Source of the DNA: Coriolopsis trogii
Lineage: Eukaryota > Basidiomycota > Agaricomycetes > Polyporales > Polyporaceae
DNA: 64,000 nt
Assembly: GCA_020543525.1 (NCBI GenBank)
Contig: JAHYIO010000003.1
Span: forward strand, 2,976,001 to 3,040,000
Direction: 5' to 3'
Shown: piece after piece, positions 31,511 through 43,053 of the stretch
How positions within the stretch are numbered: the first letter of the stretch is position 1
Layout of the letters: each line of letters starts with the position of its first letter
Program-made: the position numbers and the translations under genes
Notes under the pieces: generated by a model
Seen by the model: the letters and a program-made list of their open reading frames with translations, nothing else
Told to the model about the DNA's origin: nothing
The model's database searches: none

Positions 31511-34259
31511 TCAGCCGAGGTCCATCTCGTCCCCCACCCCCGCACGGCCCTTACCCTTCGCGCCTATACTCGTACTTGTCCGTGCATCGCCGTTCGGTCT
31601 CCCGTGTGCGGGACCACGCCCAACTCCGTTTGCCTTCGCGCCACTCACGCTCGACCCTGCAGGCGGATGCACGGGGCCGACGCGCTCGAGCTGCGCACGC
31701 ACCTCCTCGTCCACACCCTGGAAAACGCTCTCCTTCGGGAAGCCCCATATCCGCCCAGGTTGTTCCCGCTCCTTCTCCTCGAACACGCCCCCGACGATGT
31801 CCACCCAGTTCCGCCTCGTCCGCACGAGCTCGTTGAGTTGATCCGGGACATGTAGCATGTTCTGCTCGTCTGGACTCAGACCCAACGCGGCTGGACATGG
31901 CGGCAGCGCGGAGAGCCCGCCGAGGCCCGCGCCGTTCGCTCCGCCCGAAGGGAGGTCGACGCTCTTCTGCTTCTTCTTCTTGGACACCTTCGGGCCATCC
32001 TTCTTCTGAAGCTTGCTGTAGAGTGCTGTGATGCTCCTGTCGATCGCATCACGACTCTCGACGTATTCTTGATATGCCAGCCGATCCTCGGCGATAGCTG
32101 CGAGGCGTAGTCGTCGCGCCTTGTTCGTAGCAAGCACTGTGCGTAGCTCGCGCTGAGCATGCCGCAGAGCGGTCGCTATCGGGTCGTCTACAGCCTCAGA
32201 GTAGTCGGGCTAGTGTTTCGTTAGAAGGGGAGTGTTCGTTAGACGGCTGAACAGCGCTCACAATCTCGTCCAATAAACCATGATGTCGCATCACATTCTT
32301 CAGCCTCTCCTCCAGATCTGCCACATTGAGCTTATCGCGTGCGGCAGCGGCGGCCGCGCCGTTGGTCCCCGGCCGACCCTCCATCGCCTCCTCCGCCGCC
32401 TTGACACCCTTCCACTCCGTATCGGTCATAGGGATGAGAGCGCTGACCACGCGCTCGGTCAACGGCCCATGCCCGCGCTCTTCCGTCAGGAGATCAGGGT
32501 CGCTCAGTGTCGAGGGCTCCCATTTCGGTAGAACGTTCGACGGTCCTGCGTGCGAGCTCGCGCGTACTGCAGCCGTACCGGGTAGAGGCTGGCCGTATGT
32601 CGCAATGTCCTCCTCTTCCCATTGCACAGAGTAGTGTCGCCCAAGTTTCGGCATGACGAATGGCTCCACCTCGTCGGCCGTATACTGCAGAAAACCTATG
32701 TCTTCCTCCTTGATGGGGCGAAGCCATGGCTCTATGCTGGTGTAGAAAGTTGTAACCAGGACCTGACCGGGTTGCTTGCTTTTACTAAAGTCTTCGGTAA
32801 CCTCAGTAGGCTTACTTGGGCCCGCCACTGGTCTTGGAGCTACGGGCGGCCGGGGTGGTAGGAGTGAAACGGCCGCTGGTAGAGCAAAGTCCGGTGCATT
32901 TGAAGGCTGGGCAAGGCGTGAGATATTGGGTAACATGCGCTCAACAGTGAGTCTGACCTTGCTGAACGCGATGGATGTGGAAGGGTACTTGGATGCCTTG
33001 GGAGGTACCTGACTCGTACTGGTATGTGAATGGAGAGAGGGTGGCGCGGGAGATTTGCGTTTCGGAGGATCTGAAGGCAAGCTTGGCACAACACCACAAG
33101 AGGGCAAACTATGCAAGCTCACCTGGTTCGATATCACTGGAATCCTCTCTCTTCCGTTTCTTCTTCTTGCTATTCTTCTTGAGTTCCTCCGCGCCACTGC
33201 GAAACCTCAGCTTCACTGCGAAACAAACTGACGAGTATAACTCACTGTTTCCTGACATCAAGATAGGAGGGTGTAGGGGTAGGGGCGGGAGGTGCTGGTG
33301 CGACAGATAAGCGATTCCTTGGTGGCTGAGACTGTGGTTGAGCAGAGGCGCGATTCTCATCCCCATTGACAGACGGCGTAACTGTGTAAGGGGAAGGCCC
33401 ATAGCGAGATTGGTAGCGCATGATGCGATATGCGTGATTGGTGGCGTTGACAGTAGGAGGTTAGAGTGGTCCAGGGCCAGGTATCGTGAGGATGCAGTGG
33501 GTATCAGGTCAAGACATAGAGAGTGTGGCCCCAGCATAATGTGGACAATACCGTATGATCACAAATCAAAGACACAAGGTGTAGATACGTGTGGCGCGGC
33601 AAGGTCAAAGCGTCATCCCCAGGTGATATGTTGCACCGAATATAGCGGGCGTGTCCATCGGATAATTTGTGCAGGAGTCGTCATGAGCAGTTAAGGTTGA
33701 TGTCAAGGCCGACAAGAGGCGGTATAGCGTGGTTCAGTGAAGTGATAGATGGTATGGTACACATACCCAGTTAAGGGCGCATGGGGAGTAGGTATGTGCA
33801 GATCCATACGGGGATGATGCAGCATTGTGGTGCGAAACCGCGAGGAGGAGTTGACAGCCGATAGAGGATGGATTCGCGGTTTAAACGGTGCGAGGTGAGT
33901 GGTTAAGCGGTATGTCAGTCAAGTCCGGATGTAGCGTGGGGAAAGTGAGAGGGATAATTATATGAGCAATGTGGTAGCACCAGCAAAGAGCAATACGCAC
34001 GTCCGCGCTCCCGATCCATCTTAGGGATAGCCTTGAGCTTCCCTCTCTCCTTGTCTTTAAGCCGGCGCATAGAGTCCTCGATGGCCCGTATGTCATCTCC
34101 GGCTTTCTTGGCGCGTTCCAAGCTCTTCGTCTTGTATGCTATGAGCTCACTCTGCAGTAGCTCGAGCTCGTCCGTCGGTGGTACCGCGTCAGGAGGGTTG
34201 CTGAAGAGTGATGAACGGATTGGTGGGATTGTTGGATATAGTGAGACCGTAGACGACAT
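31511..34259 (-). CDS. NGG1: SAGA subunit Ada3/Ngg1
   Basis: The scaffold of the Gcn5 histone acetyltransferase module, nuclear. Exon 1 from ATG 34259 carries the N-terminal coil (DELELLQSELIAYKTKSLERA ... RRLKDKERGKLKAI). A donor GTGCGT at about 34000 pairs with an acceptor TTACACAG at 33382, where the frame continues LTPSVNGDENR and a Pro-rich stretch. Middle exons encode a Lys-rich patch (KKNSKKKKRKRED) and then the conserved region from VPPKASKYPS through FLQYTADEVEPFVMPKLG. A splice at about 32264/32213 leads to the C-terminal Ada3 domain (ELRTVLATNKARRLRLAAIAEDR ... EYVESRDAIDRSI). The exact ends of the exon around 33180-33240 are not settled. Length is about 650 residues. Confidence 0.85.
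33382..34000 (-). other. ADA3 intron 1 with a 624-nt AG-free tract
   Basis: Read on the coding strand, there is no AG dinucleotide from 34007 to 33384 (no CT on the plus strand), and the first AG met is the acceptor at 33383-33382. The opposite dinucleotide is common, so this is strand-specific. Such AG exclusion zones are known to mark introns whose branch point lies far upstream of the 3' splice site. Other introns in this window are mostly 45-70 nt. Confidence 0.75.
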
Positions 34260-34635
34260 GGCGCGGTTCGGCTCTCCGGACCGCGATTGTTGGGTGAATG
34301 CAGCGTCACAGGGCTGCACGTCAAGAGTAGAGACAATGAGGAGGAGATGGGGAGGACAGCGGAGGTCCGAGAGGAGGAGGAGGAGTGTCGGTGAACAAGC
34401 ACCGTCGCAAGCAGATCCAAGTCCACAGGCGCCCAGCTCAGCCCGAGGGCGCCTGCCACAATCAGCCATGGTTCAGGAAGGTGCTTCCCACGGGCTGCTA
34501 AACCGGTGCCTTTACCAGGAATTCGCCATTTCGCGAGAGCACAAATACCGCTTCGTCCCACCTCTTCGTTTCACCACGCCCTTGTCTCCTTGCGTCGCTG
34601 ACACCTCCCACCCGCCTCGTGCGCACTCGCTTGCG
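34260..34635. promoter_or_regulatory. Divergent intergenic region ADA3/SLC41
   Basis: 376 bp between opposite ATGs, so both promoters lie here. No specific motif is assigned. Confidence 0.6.
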
Positions 34636-36597
34636 ATGGAGTCTAGGCAGCATCTCATCTTCGACGCGGACAGGGACTCTCAACATGGCGAGGAGTCTGA
34701 GACTAGCTCCGACACCATCGAGATGTCTGGTTTCGAAGAGGTCCCCGTCACTCCAGCACGTCGCAATCAGTATAGTCCCGCCAGGTACAATGCGGACTCG
34801 GACGACGACTCGGACGTTGAAGATGCAGGCGAGCAAGCACTGCTCGGGTCTCGGACACGAACTCGTGGACGTGAACGGTCAGAGGATCGCCCCACAAGCA
34901 CGCTAGGACAGGTCAAACGCATAGTGCTCGAAGTGAGTATCTTTCTGGACCTTTCAGGCTTTAGCCTCACAAAAATTGCAGACGGCACCTACCCTACTAC
35001 TGACCACTGTCGGCCTTCTCTTTACGGGCGAAATATTGGAGAGCGTCTCGGTAAGTCTCGACTTTCCGCATGCTCCCTCCGCTCTGACTTGAATGAAGCA
35101 TTGGAAAGCCATGACGCGTATAGACGAGCTCATTATGATCATACCCGTCATTCTGAACCTCAAGGGGAATCTAGAGATGAATCTCTCAGCAAGGCTCGGC
35201 ACTTCTGCGAACATGGGAGACCTCGACATTCCCGCCAAGCGCCGCTCAATCATTCTTGGGAACCTCACCCTTCTTCAAGTCCAGGCAACAGTCGTGTCAT
35301 TCTTCGCTGCATGTGTGGCCTTTCTCATGAGTACGCTTGTTCCTGGACTTGCCGATGCGAACGAAGAAGGCCCACCGATGGGCTCGGGAACCGAGACCGC
35401 CTTACGATTCATTGCTCGTGGCCCAGTTCACAAGCCCAAGCCTCATCGGCCGATTCCACCACCGCCCTCTGGTGGAGCAGAGTGAGTGTCACGGTTGCGT
35501 CGTTTGCACAACGTGTTGTCTCACGATCGGAACCTTTTCTCCAGATTCGTCATGGTTGCATCCTCGGCCATGTGCGCCGCGTGCTTGTCAAGTGTACTTC
35601 TTGGGTCTTTCATGTGTGGTTTAGTCGTGCTATGTCGGAGGTTTGGGTTGGATCCAGGTATGCGACCTTCATATTATCTGCCTTGACTAGTATCTGAAGA
35701 GCATTCAGACAACATCGCACCACCCGTTGCTGCCTGTCTCGGGGATCTCGTCACACTCACTCTCCTTGGATTGATCTCTGAGGCACACCTCGGGATTCTC
35801 GGCACTCCTGTACCAATTATCATCGTCGTTCTTCTGGCTGTTGCAGCCATCGGCTGGGCGTACATCACGTACCGCAACGAGAACGTGCGACATCTTCTCA
35901 CCCAGGGCTGGTCACCTCTCTTCATTGCCATGGCTATCAGCAGCGGAACAGGAATTGTCCTCGATACATTCGTGGAACGCTACAGTGGCTTCGCCCTATT
36001 AGCCGTCGTCATTGCTGGTAAGCACCATGTTTCCTACGTATCGTTAATCACAGTTAACGTATGATGTGACGCAGGTCTTCCCGGAGGTGTCAGCGCTATC
36101 TTCGTCTCACGTCTATCCACTGCCCTCCATGCCGCTACTGCTAAGACGTCAGCTGCCTTCGCATCCGTCACCGACCTCAAGCAGGATAAGGATCACCCGC
36201 GACCACGTCTGGTCATGATGACCCTCATTGCCGTCAGTTTGCCTGTCGAGGTCATCTTCCTTCTCTGCGTGATTGCGTTTGGATGGATACACCTTCCGTT
36301 CCTCTTCATGACCCTCCAGATCATGTTTTTCCTCATCGCGGTACGTATCCTGCCTGAGTCGCTACCCCATGCGTCATGCTCATATCACCACAGGTAACGA
36401 TCTCGCTCTTACTGGCACATGGTATCACTACCGTACTCTGGAGGTGGAAACTCGATCCCGACATGTACGCATTGCCCGTGCAGTCTGCCCTCACGGACCT
36501 CATCGGACAGTCCTTACTCGTCGCATGCTACGAGATCGCCTCGTTGTTGGGTGTCAAAGTCGCCCTTAAACATAAACACCACACAACACGACGTTGA
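34636..36597 (+). CDS. SLC41/MgtE-type divalent cation transporter
   Basis: Seven exons: 34636-34932, 34982-35050, 35099-35481, 35545-35657, 35709-36017, 36075-36340, 36394-36597; 546 residues. An acidic, Ser-rich cytosolic N-terminus of about 100 residues precedes two MgtE-like membrane halves. The first has ILNLKGNLEMNLSARLGTSAN and GNLTLLQVQAT, the usual SLC41 signature. The second begins at APPVAACLGDLVTLTLLGL and repeats the pattern with LPGGVSAIFVSRLSTALH. About ten hydrophobic segments are present. The expected role is Mg2+ transport at the plasma or an internal membrane. A loop rich in Pro (KPHRPIPPPP) precedes the fourth exon. Confidence 0.9.
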
Positions 36598-37003
36598 CCT
36601 TGCATGTATAATTTGGCTTCGCTGTTGTATATCTTCGGGCATTTGTCAGATTCACGTAACATACCCTTGCAATAATTTATCAACATTTCGTAGCATTCTT
36701 GCGTAGATCCGCGTTCTATGTACCATGAGACCGATGTGTACGGCGTACCGCTGGGAGTAGTTGTACCATCTTCTGTTAGCCATACATGTCCACTATTGAC
36801 GAGAATGAGCCCGTAGGAAGTGACGAAAGCAGCTGTGGGAAAAGCAGAGGGTGGTGGACTCTACGTAGCCTACATAGATAGACATTTACGCGCTTATCGG
36901 TTCCATCATCCTTGCTCCTTCCCTCCAATCCTTGCTCTTTCCCTCCAATCCTTGCTCCTCCCCTCGATCTGACTCTAAGTGCCGGATATATACTACTTGT
37001 GCT
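36598..37003. other. Intergenic SLC41/MYND copy 3
   Basis: 406 bp. It contains three direct copies of a CCTTGCTCcTTCCCTCCAAT-like unit at about 36909-36965, just upstream of the MYND gene. Confidence 0.5.
36909..36965. repeat. Short direct repeat near MYND copy 3 promoter
   Basis: The unit AATCCTTGCTCTTTCCCTCC recurs about three times with small changes. The same strand is the mRNA-like strand upstream of ATG 37004. Confidence 0.6.
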
Positions 37004-38038
37004 ATGTCTGCTACGGAGGCCTGGGTGAAGAGGTTTCTCGATGCTCCGTCTTCGGGCATAGGCGCGGCTATTCGACGCTGCCATGGGTGTGCTCGACCTC
37101 AAAGCGAAGACTGCCCACTAAGCCGATGTTCGAGATGCCAGAAGGCCTTCTTCTGCAGCCGAGAGTGTCAGAAGGCAGTTTGGCCGGTTCACAAGTGAGT
37201 GCATAGACTATATGCGCATTCATCAATGTGCTTGACATCACAGGCTTGCCACTGTATATGTAGGCCAATGTGCTACTCGAACGCAGCTGCGTACGAAGGG
37301 TCAACGACCTTCAAAACTGAGCTGCGAACCATCGGCTTCACGGACCCCGCCGCATTCCGGGAGACATTCTCTGACTTCGTCGACGCTCATGCCTGGGCTC
37401 TCCTGATGTGCACGAAGGCCTACGTGCTCGAGGAGGGCGGGATCACCTGGTCGCAGAACCCACAAAAGATCCTCTACCTCGAACTGATTCCTAGTCGGTC
37501 CCTCATGCTCTCTACTGGATGTCAACCATCTCGCGCGTTCAAACTCAATGATCATGGTTTCCTCAACCTTGAAGACTATCTCAAAGCCTCGCCGCAAGTT
37601 GCAGCTGACTGGGCGCAAGGGGAGGCTCCCCGTACCGCGGCAATCGCAATGTGCAGGAATGTACATCCAGCCTTCGTGGGCCTCCTGCCCGTCTTGTTTC
37701 GTATCAAGGGAGTCGCCAGTACGACCTGCCTTCGGTACTTTCCCCAGTACCGCGCTGAGCGCGAGCCCGAGATGGACGAGGACGTCAAGAAGGTCGTCAT
37801 CAAGGACATCCTCACTCTCTTAGTCGGCAGCATCAACGAAGATTTCCCATTCAGGTCACTCGGGGATCATCTTCCTGGTCAATTCGTGTGGGTGCAGGGG
37901 ACTTGGACGTGGCAGGCACTCTTTCCGGACTGGTCGCAGTATCAGATTGGAGAGCATAGAGGCATAGACAAGACTCTTGAAATGATGGAGACATCACTCA
38001 CTCCTATGGAACTTATACATATGATCAGGTCCCTCTAG
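37004..38038 (+). CDS. MYND-type zinc finger protein, copy 3
   Basis: Exons 37004-37194 and 37264-38038 give 321 residues. The finger is complete: CHGC, CSRC, FCSREC and CQKAVWPVHK at residues about 27-64, with the intron falling just after the last His-Lys as in copies 1 and 2. The long C-terminal domain resembles that of copy 2 closely (ILYLELIPSR against MLCITLAPSR; FVGLLPVL in both; WTWQALFPDWSQYQ against WTWEPLFSNWSQYK). The three copies look like a lineage-specific family. Function unknown. Confidence 0.87.
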
Positions 38039-38420
38039 ACGTTTTGTTGACTTCCCTTCTCGCAATCACGGGTGAGCACTGTGATTCCGTAGTACTATCA
38101 CCCTTCGTTGACTAATTTTATTGTTGGGGCGTAGGCACCCTAGCCTGGCTCGGGTTCGTTATCCTGATAGCTATGGGGACCCGATGTCAATGGATGTGAT
38201 ACGTATAACCCTTTTTATGTATACATCGCATGATACGGACGTATATGGTTCCCAGTGCCATGCCTGAAAGAACGAGTATATCGTTGCACGTCAAACAAAA
38301 ACTGTACCGCAATTGTACCATAGCACTCTGTCAAATCAAAGCGCAAATGGGTCACGCCTATCACTCTGCAGATAGTTGCAGCTCGCAATGGTACGTACGC
38401 AGTCATTCGAACCACTGCCA
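38039..38420. other. Convergent intergenic region MYND copy 3/HET gene
   Basis: 382 bp of 3' flanks, no gene seen. Confidence 0.5.
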
Positions 38421-40976
38421 TCACGTCAAGCACCACTTCTGATCCGGTCGCGTTGGGACGCACCGAATGAGAGTGTCCCGACAGCCTGATATCTCCCTGA
38501 TGTGCGAGAAGAACATGAAACCTACGATGGTGCATATCAACTCCCGTTCCGTTTCTGTCCCCGACGTGATTGCCTCCGAGTTTTCCATAATGACTATCGC
38601 TGCGTTCGGAGCCATTCCAGCCCGTGCAGGCCTGACCAAGATTGCCAACTTTACATGTGGTTGGAGAGACACGGTATGTTGTGTTATTGAGGACCAGCAG
38701 GCTCCAAACTTCTCGATCTCACCGACGGGTGTTACGAGGCAGAACCTTCCCGGCAGCGTGCTATGGCTCTCCTTGGACATGAGTTCCTTGATCACGAAAC
38801 CAGCGTAACGAACATGCAGACCAGCGGTGTCGCATGTTACGTTCGGCCAACCCATGTACGCGGTCTCGGGGCAGTCCGCAAGAGAGGCAGGAGCCCAGCG
38901 AAAGGGCGCTATGCTCAACTTCTTCGCCTTCTCCACCCATACTACCCCCTCCGGAACTTCCGCCATTAGAATGTAGAAGTTGGCCATTCGTCGCTCAAGA
39001 CCTTTTCCGGACAAGACGAAGGATACATCTTTTCCTAGGAGGGATGTGATGCACAACGGAACGTCTTCGGCCTTGCTCGTGGTACGGTGCTCTAGGGCGT
39101 AGAAGATGACTCGGAAAGGTGACCAAGTCTCCCGCATGTGACGCATGGCGCGGGTGGAGGGGATTTGTTGCCCCAGCAAGAGCAAAACGCCATTCTCATT
39201 CAGCAGCTCGTGTTCCTCCATCTGGATTTCGGTCGCCGTGGTCCCATTATCATCCCCAGCCATCCCGGGTCGAACTGCCTTTCTGTCGCGGTCGTACTTC
39301 CGATAGGGGAACGGCCCGTCGCGCATCTGGAAGAAAATTCTGTCTTCACCATGGACTTCGCTTGCGAGCGTTGCTTCCTGCAGAGTCCATAGTCGCTTCA
39401 TCCAACCACTGCATAGGATGCGGATCCCGAGCTCCAAGAAAGAAGCGGCGGCAGAGTCGACTATCTCGAGTTCGCGGTCAAGAACTAGGACCGCGGTTGC
39501 CTCGTTGAAAGTGCGCCCAAGGAGCTCTATGGCCTTCTTCCGCCATGTTGTGGCTGCAGGATCCACAGGTATGCAGAGCGTATCCATCCAAAAGGCGACA
39601 GAGGCTTCGGTAGTAGAGGTCGAGGTCACAAAGTGTGCATTGTACAAAGCGGTCACAAAGTTCCATATCCGACGAAGCTGACATCTGGGCAGAGCATTTC
39701 CACGAGGATTTCCAAGACCGTCTGCCCCTGTGTTTGAAAGTTAGCGAGATTTGTTGAGATATAGCGTGTATGACTACTTGCAAACGTGGGAGATTGCGAT
39801 GTACGGTGGCGCGTAAGAACGATGTTCATCGCTGTCCACTATTTGTATCTCCAGTTCTGAGGTGATGACGAGTACAGGAATCTTCCCTCGCGACAACAGA
39901 TTGATCAGGGACGGTGTCGGAACACCTACAAAGTTGCAGTCCTGGGTATAGCAATCTCCTACATGAGCGGTTGAGTACGTTGCTTCGTCAGTTTGATATG
40001 CATAGCAGAGAGTATCGTTACACGATACGTGGGTTTTCGCCCTAGGGCGATCAAGGAGGGAAGCAAAGACGAGTTCATGGGAATCGAACAGAGCGATCTC
40101 GCTTGGGCACCATCCTCGCGCCTCCAAATCGCCTGTCACGATGCTCGACAATATGTCCATACCCTCCATCCGGCGTCGTATCCAGTCGATACTGGTGGTA
40201 ATCCTCTTCCTTCGCCATGCTTCTTCTTCTGGAACGCTGAAGTGCGCTGAATAGACGTGGAGTAACAGATGGAGACCGATTGTGCGAGCGAGGATATCAA
40301 GGGAATGCAATATGCGACATTCGGAGACAGTGTAATCAGGGAATCTGCGTTCGACATCCAAGTCGTCTATGGAGCTGCCAACGGGAATAAGCTCCTCGTC
40401 CAGCATAAGGGATATGTTACGGGCCAAAGCGAGGATGGACTTCATGAGCGCTCCATCGCCAATACGGTCGGGACTCAGGGAGGAGAACCAACGGCCCGCC
40501 AAGCCATTGAGGACTGCGGTGGACACCGCGTGTCCACCATCAACGAGTACTTCGCTCCCGATATCCAGCGCGAGGCCACATAGTCTCGACATCTCGGCCA
40601 AGGTTCCAAAGAAGAGCCACGATTGCAGAAAAGCGACTTTGGACGCTCCGGTCACGGGTGAGCCCTCCGCATGGGAGAGGATAGGCGAGCGTGCGCCAGC
40701 ATCCACGTCATCGTCGCTTTCGTTCGCAGCAGCTGCAGCGTCGGATGCGCCGCCATGACATCGACCGGGCGGGCAAAGTGGGTGACAGTGGGTATCACGG
40801 ACATGCACAACCCAGTTGCGACGCGCTGGGTAGGTCCAGTAGTCTTGTCCATCATATGCCATGGCCTGACAGAGGTGAGGTATCGTGAATGGCGTGAACT
40901 CGGGTCGAGGGGGAAGTGAAATGGAGGACTGCGGTACAGTCAATGCGATGGGGATGCTTGGCTTGCGCTTTGCCAT
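38421..40976 (-). CDS. HET (heterokaryon incompatibility) domain protein
   Basis: Exons 40976-39782 and 39727-38421 give 833 residues. The HET signature is built across the splice: YAPPYIAISHVWADGLGN, with W formed from both exons, followed by FWMDTLCIPV. The intron is GC-AG: T|GCAAGT donor at 39781 and ACACAG acceptor, with a GCTAACT branch site. Before the domain lie about 390 residues, rich in Cys and His near residue 60 (HCHPLCPPGRCH). HET proteins act in nonself recognition in ascomycetes; their role in basidiomycetes is less clear. The ATG at 40976 is the first true ATG; the frame runs upstream without one. Confidence 0.85.
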
Positions 40977-41545
40977 CAGATCGCTCGACGGTGGGGCTTG
41001 GGGCTTTGGTCCGAGGGGACTTGAAGTGCTTGACAAAACGTTTGATGCGGTAGAGAATTCGCGATCGGCGGTCAGACACTGTTATCAATTGAATGTGAGT
41101 CAGTCATGTGTGTATTACTAGCAGTTATAACCTTCCGAACCACTTCCAGTGGGTCAGAGAAGTAAGAAGAGAACCTCAACTGCGACGCGGGAAGGGTTGG
41201 ATACCTCACGCACATGTGAGCAGCAGCCGCATTCAGGCCCGCCTGGCATACACTGAATACAATTTCCCATGAGTGGGTGGTTGGTTGGGTGACCGAATGT
41301 AAACTTGTGAAGGTGTTGCAGGCAGCGGGTGACCGTGGCAGTAATTGTTAATCGATCCAACGTGCATGCTGTTGCGAAAATCGATGCGCGTGTCCGCACG
41401 GACTCCGAGTCTCCGACCGACGCACACTGTTGACGCCCAAACTTTGGGCCTCGATATCCGAGTCATTATGGTCTTCCCGGTCTAGACTGTGCGTACTACC
41501 TTAGAGATACAGCGCAACTACGTCTGTGCTCTGCTTTCTCTTGCC
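40977..41545. other. Intergenic HET gene/DOPA dioxygenase
   Basis: 569 bp, HET promoter and dioxygenase 3' flank; nothing else supported. Confidence 0.5.
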
Positions 41546-42497
41546 CTAGTCGCTCGGTGCCTGGGCAGCCTCTTTCTCACCCTTCAGAATCGCTTCGACT
41601 TTCGTCCCCAGCCGCTTGCGATCTTCCAGAGATAGTTGAGGGGCTTCGGATGAGTATCCAAGCTCTGTTGGAAATCGTCGTGAGTGTATGGATCTGGTGA
41701 GAAAAGAGTTGGACTCACTCAGACTAGCATACTGGAGGGGAATCTCGTCGCTCTTGATCGGAAGCGTGGACAGATCGAGAGGGAACGATGGGCCTAGCCA
41801 GGCGTGGCGTATTTCGTGATCCCTGCAAAATATCGTGCATGAGAGGGGCTTCTGTATGGACATATGGATACCTCTTACTTGCGCTGAGAACGAAGATGAT
41901 GTCATATCACTTAATCTTGTGTGGCAAACCGCAACGAAAGACCGCAAGGCCTACCTCCTCACGAGTAAGTGGATGGATCAAAACACTGTAATAAACGTTA
42001 TTCAATCCGGGTGAGTCGAACACTCGATGACCTGGACACGCGTACCTGAGGTTTCCTCTGTTCAGGCAAAGGTACGAGTAAACCGACACGAAGGATTCCG
42101 AGGGACACCAAATCTCGTATGAGCCTGACTTGTGTCAGGATCCTTCAGCCCCACAAAGACGGAATACACGCTCACCGACGGGATGAGGTCCAATAGGGTC
42201 GGTGTTCACGCGGAAGAGGGGAACTGCTACGAAGGCTCCGTCCCTCCTGAGACGCAGCACGGCATCACGGAGTTCTAGGGCGGCGTGATGCTCATCTGCG
42301 TTCCGCTGGTGAAAGTAGATATCTAGCAGGCATCCTGAGTAACCTTTGAGCGGTATATACACTTGTGTAGCCTACGGAAGTGCCATTCTCTGTTAGGGGA
42401 CGTACGGCAGTCAGCTCAATATATACAGGATGATTGTGATTTGAACACACTTGATCTCCGAGTTCACCACTTCCTTGACATCCGTTGGCGGGCTCAT
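41546..42497 (-). CDS. DOPA 4,5-dioxygenase family protein with two microexons
   Basis: Eight exons: 42497-42451, 42389-42376 (14 nt), 42322-42176, 42124-42046, 41985-41955, 41883-41879 (5 nt), 41822-41719, 41664-41546; 546 nt, 181 residues. Spliced signatures match the extradiol dioxygenase family: EWHFHIYFHQRNADEHHAA, PIGPHPVGSYEIW, LCLNRGNLSVLIHPLT and DHEIRHAWLG, with the metal-binding histidines. The known family reaction is extradiol cleavage of DOPA or related catechols, giving pigments in some fungi and plants; the substrate here is unknown. The 14-nt exon supplies EWHF and the 5-nt exon supplies RK. An alternative without the 5-nt exon would insert about 14 residues by using a donor after AAGATTAA at about 41900. 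Confidence 0.85.
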
Positions 42498-43053
42498 ATT
42501 ACTACTACGAAGTGTTTTGCAGGAAGGAGATGAGTGTGGGGAATAGGGGTTGCAGATTCGGCCATCCCGTAAGTCAAGTGGGAAGGACCAGGGGCTCTCG
42601 CGGCTATCTGCAAGGAACGTGTGAGCCTCATCGTACGCGATTTCCCAGTATCTTGACCTCACTCTCTCACCACCACCGTCATCGTCATCTGCCCAATGCC
42701 AATCAAAAGCCCTCCGCTGCGACGCAAAAAGTGTAGAACACATCCCTATCCACGTCATTTGCTCTAGCCATCGTTTGTTGGCTGCAGCCATTTGTCCAGT
42801 CGGCGGCGTTCATGGAGACGGGTACGTTTCCTCTGCAAGTTTGGTGTGCTGAACGTATCATCTGTTCTTGAGATATGTAGCTATACGGCTGCAGCGAGGA
42901 TTTGAAGTTCGGTAGCTCGCCGTGGACGGTCCAAATCGTAATTGCCCGCCTCCTGGAGTCTATACGGAGCCCATGAGCATTGAGACCTCCTTCCTCAGTC
43001 GCCGTGCGTGCTCTTGCTTTCCCTGCTTTCTCGCGTTTTCGCTCGCTATTGAG
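42498..43053. promoter_or_regulatory. Divergent intergenic region DOPA dioxygenase/PL14
   Basis: 556 bp between outward-facing ATGs. Minus-strand open frames to 42791 are read-through upstream of the dioxygenase ATG. Confidence 0.5.

Noticed and set aside
34033..35697. 554-codon plus-strand open frame
   Set aside because: It runs antisense through ADA3 exon 1 and then out of frame through SLC41 exons and introns; the SLC41 model explains the region better.
42498..42791. Minus-strand frame upstream of the DOPA dioxygenase with an earlier ATG at 42791
   Set aside because: The first 100 codons are not seen in the family and the ATG at 42497 gives a standard N-terminus; kept as promoter region, though a longer N-terminus is not excluded.
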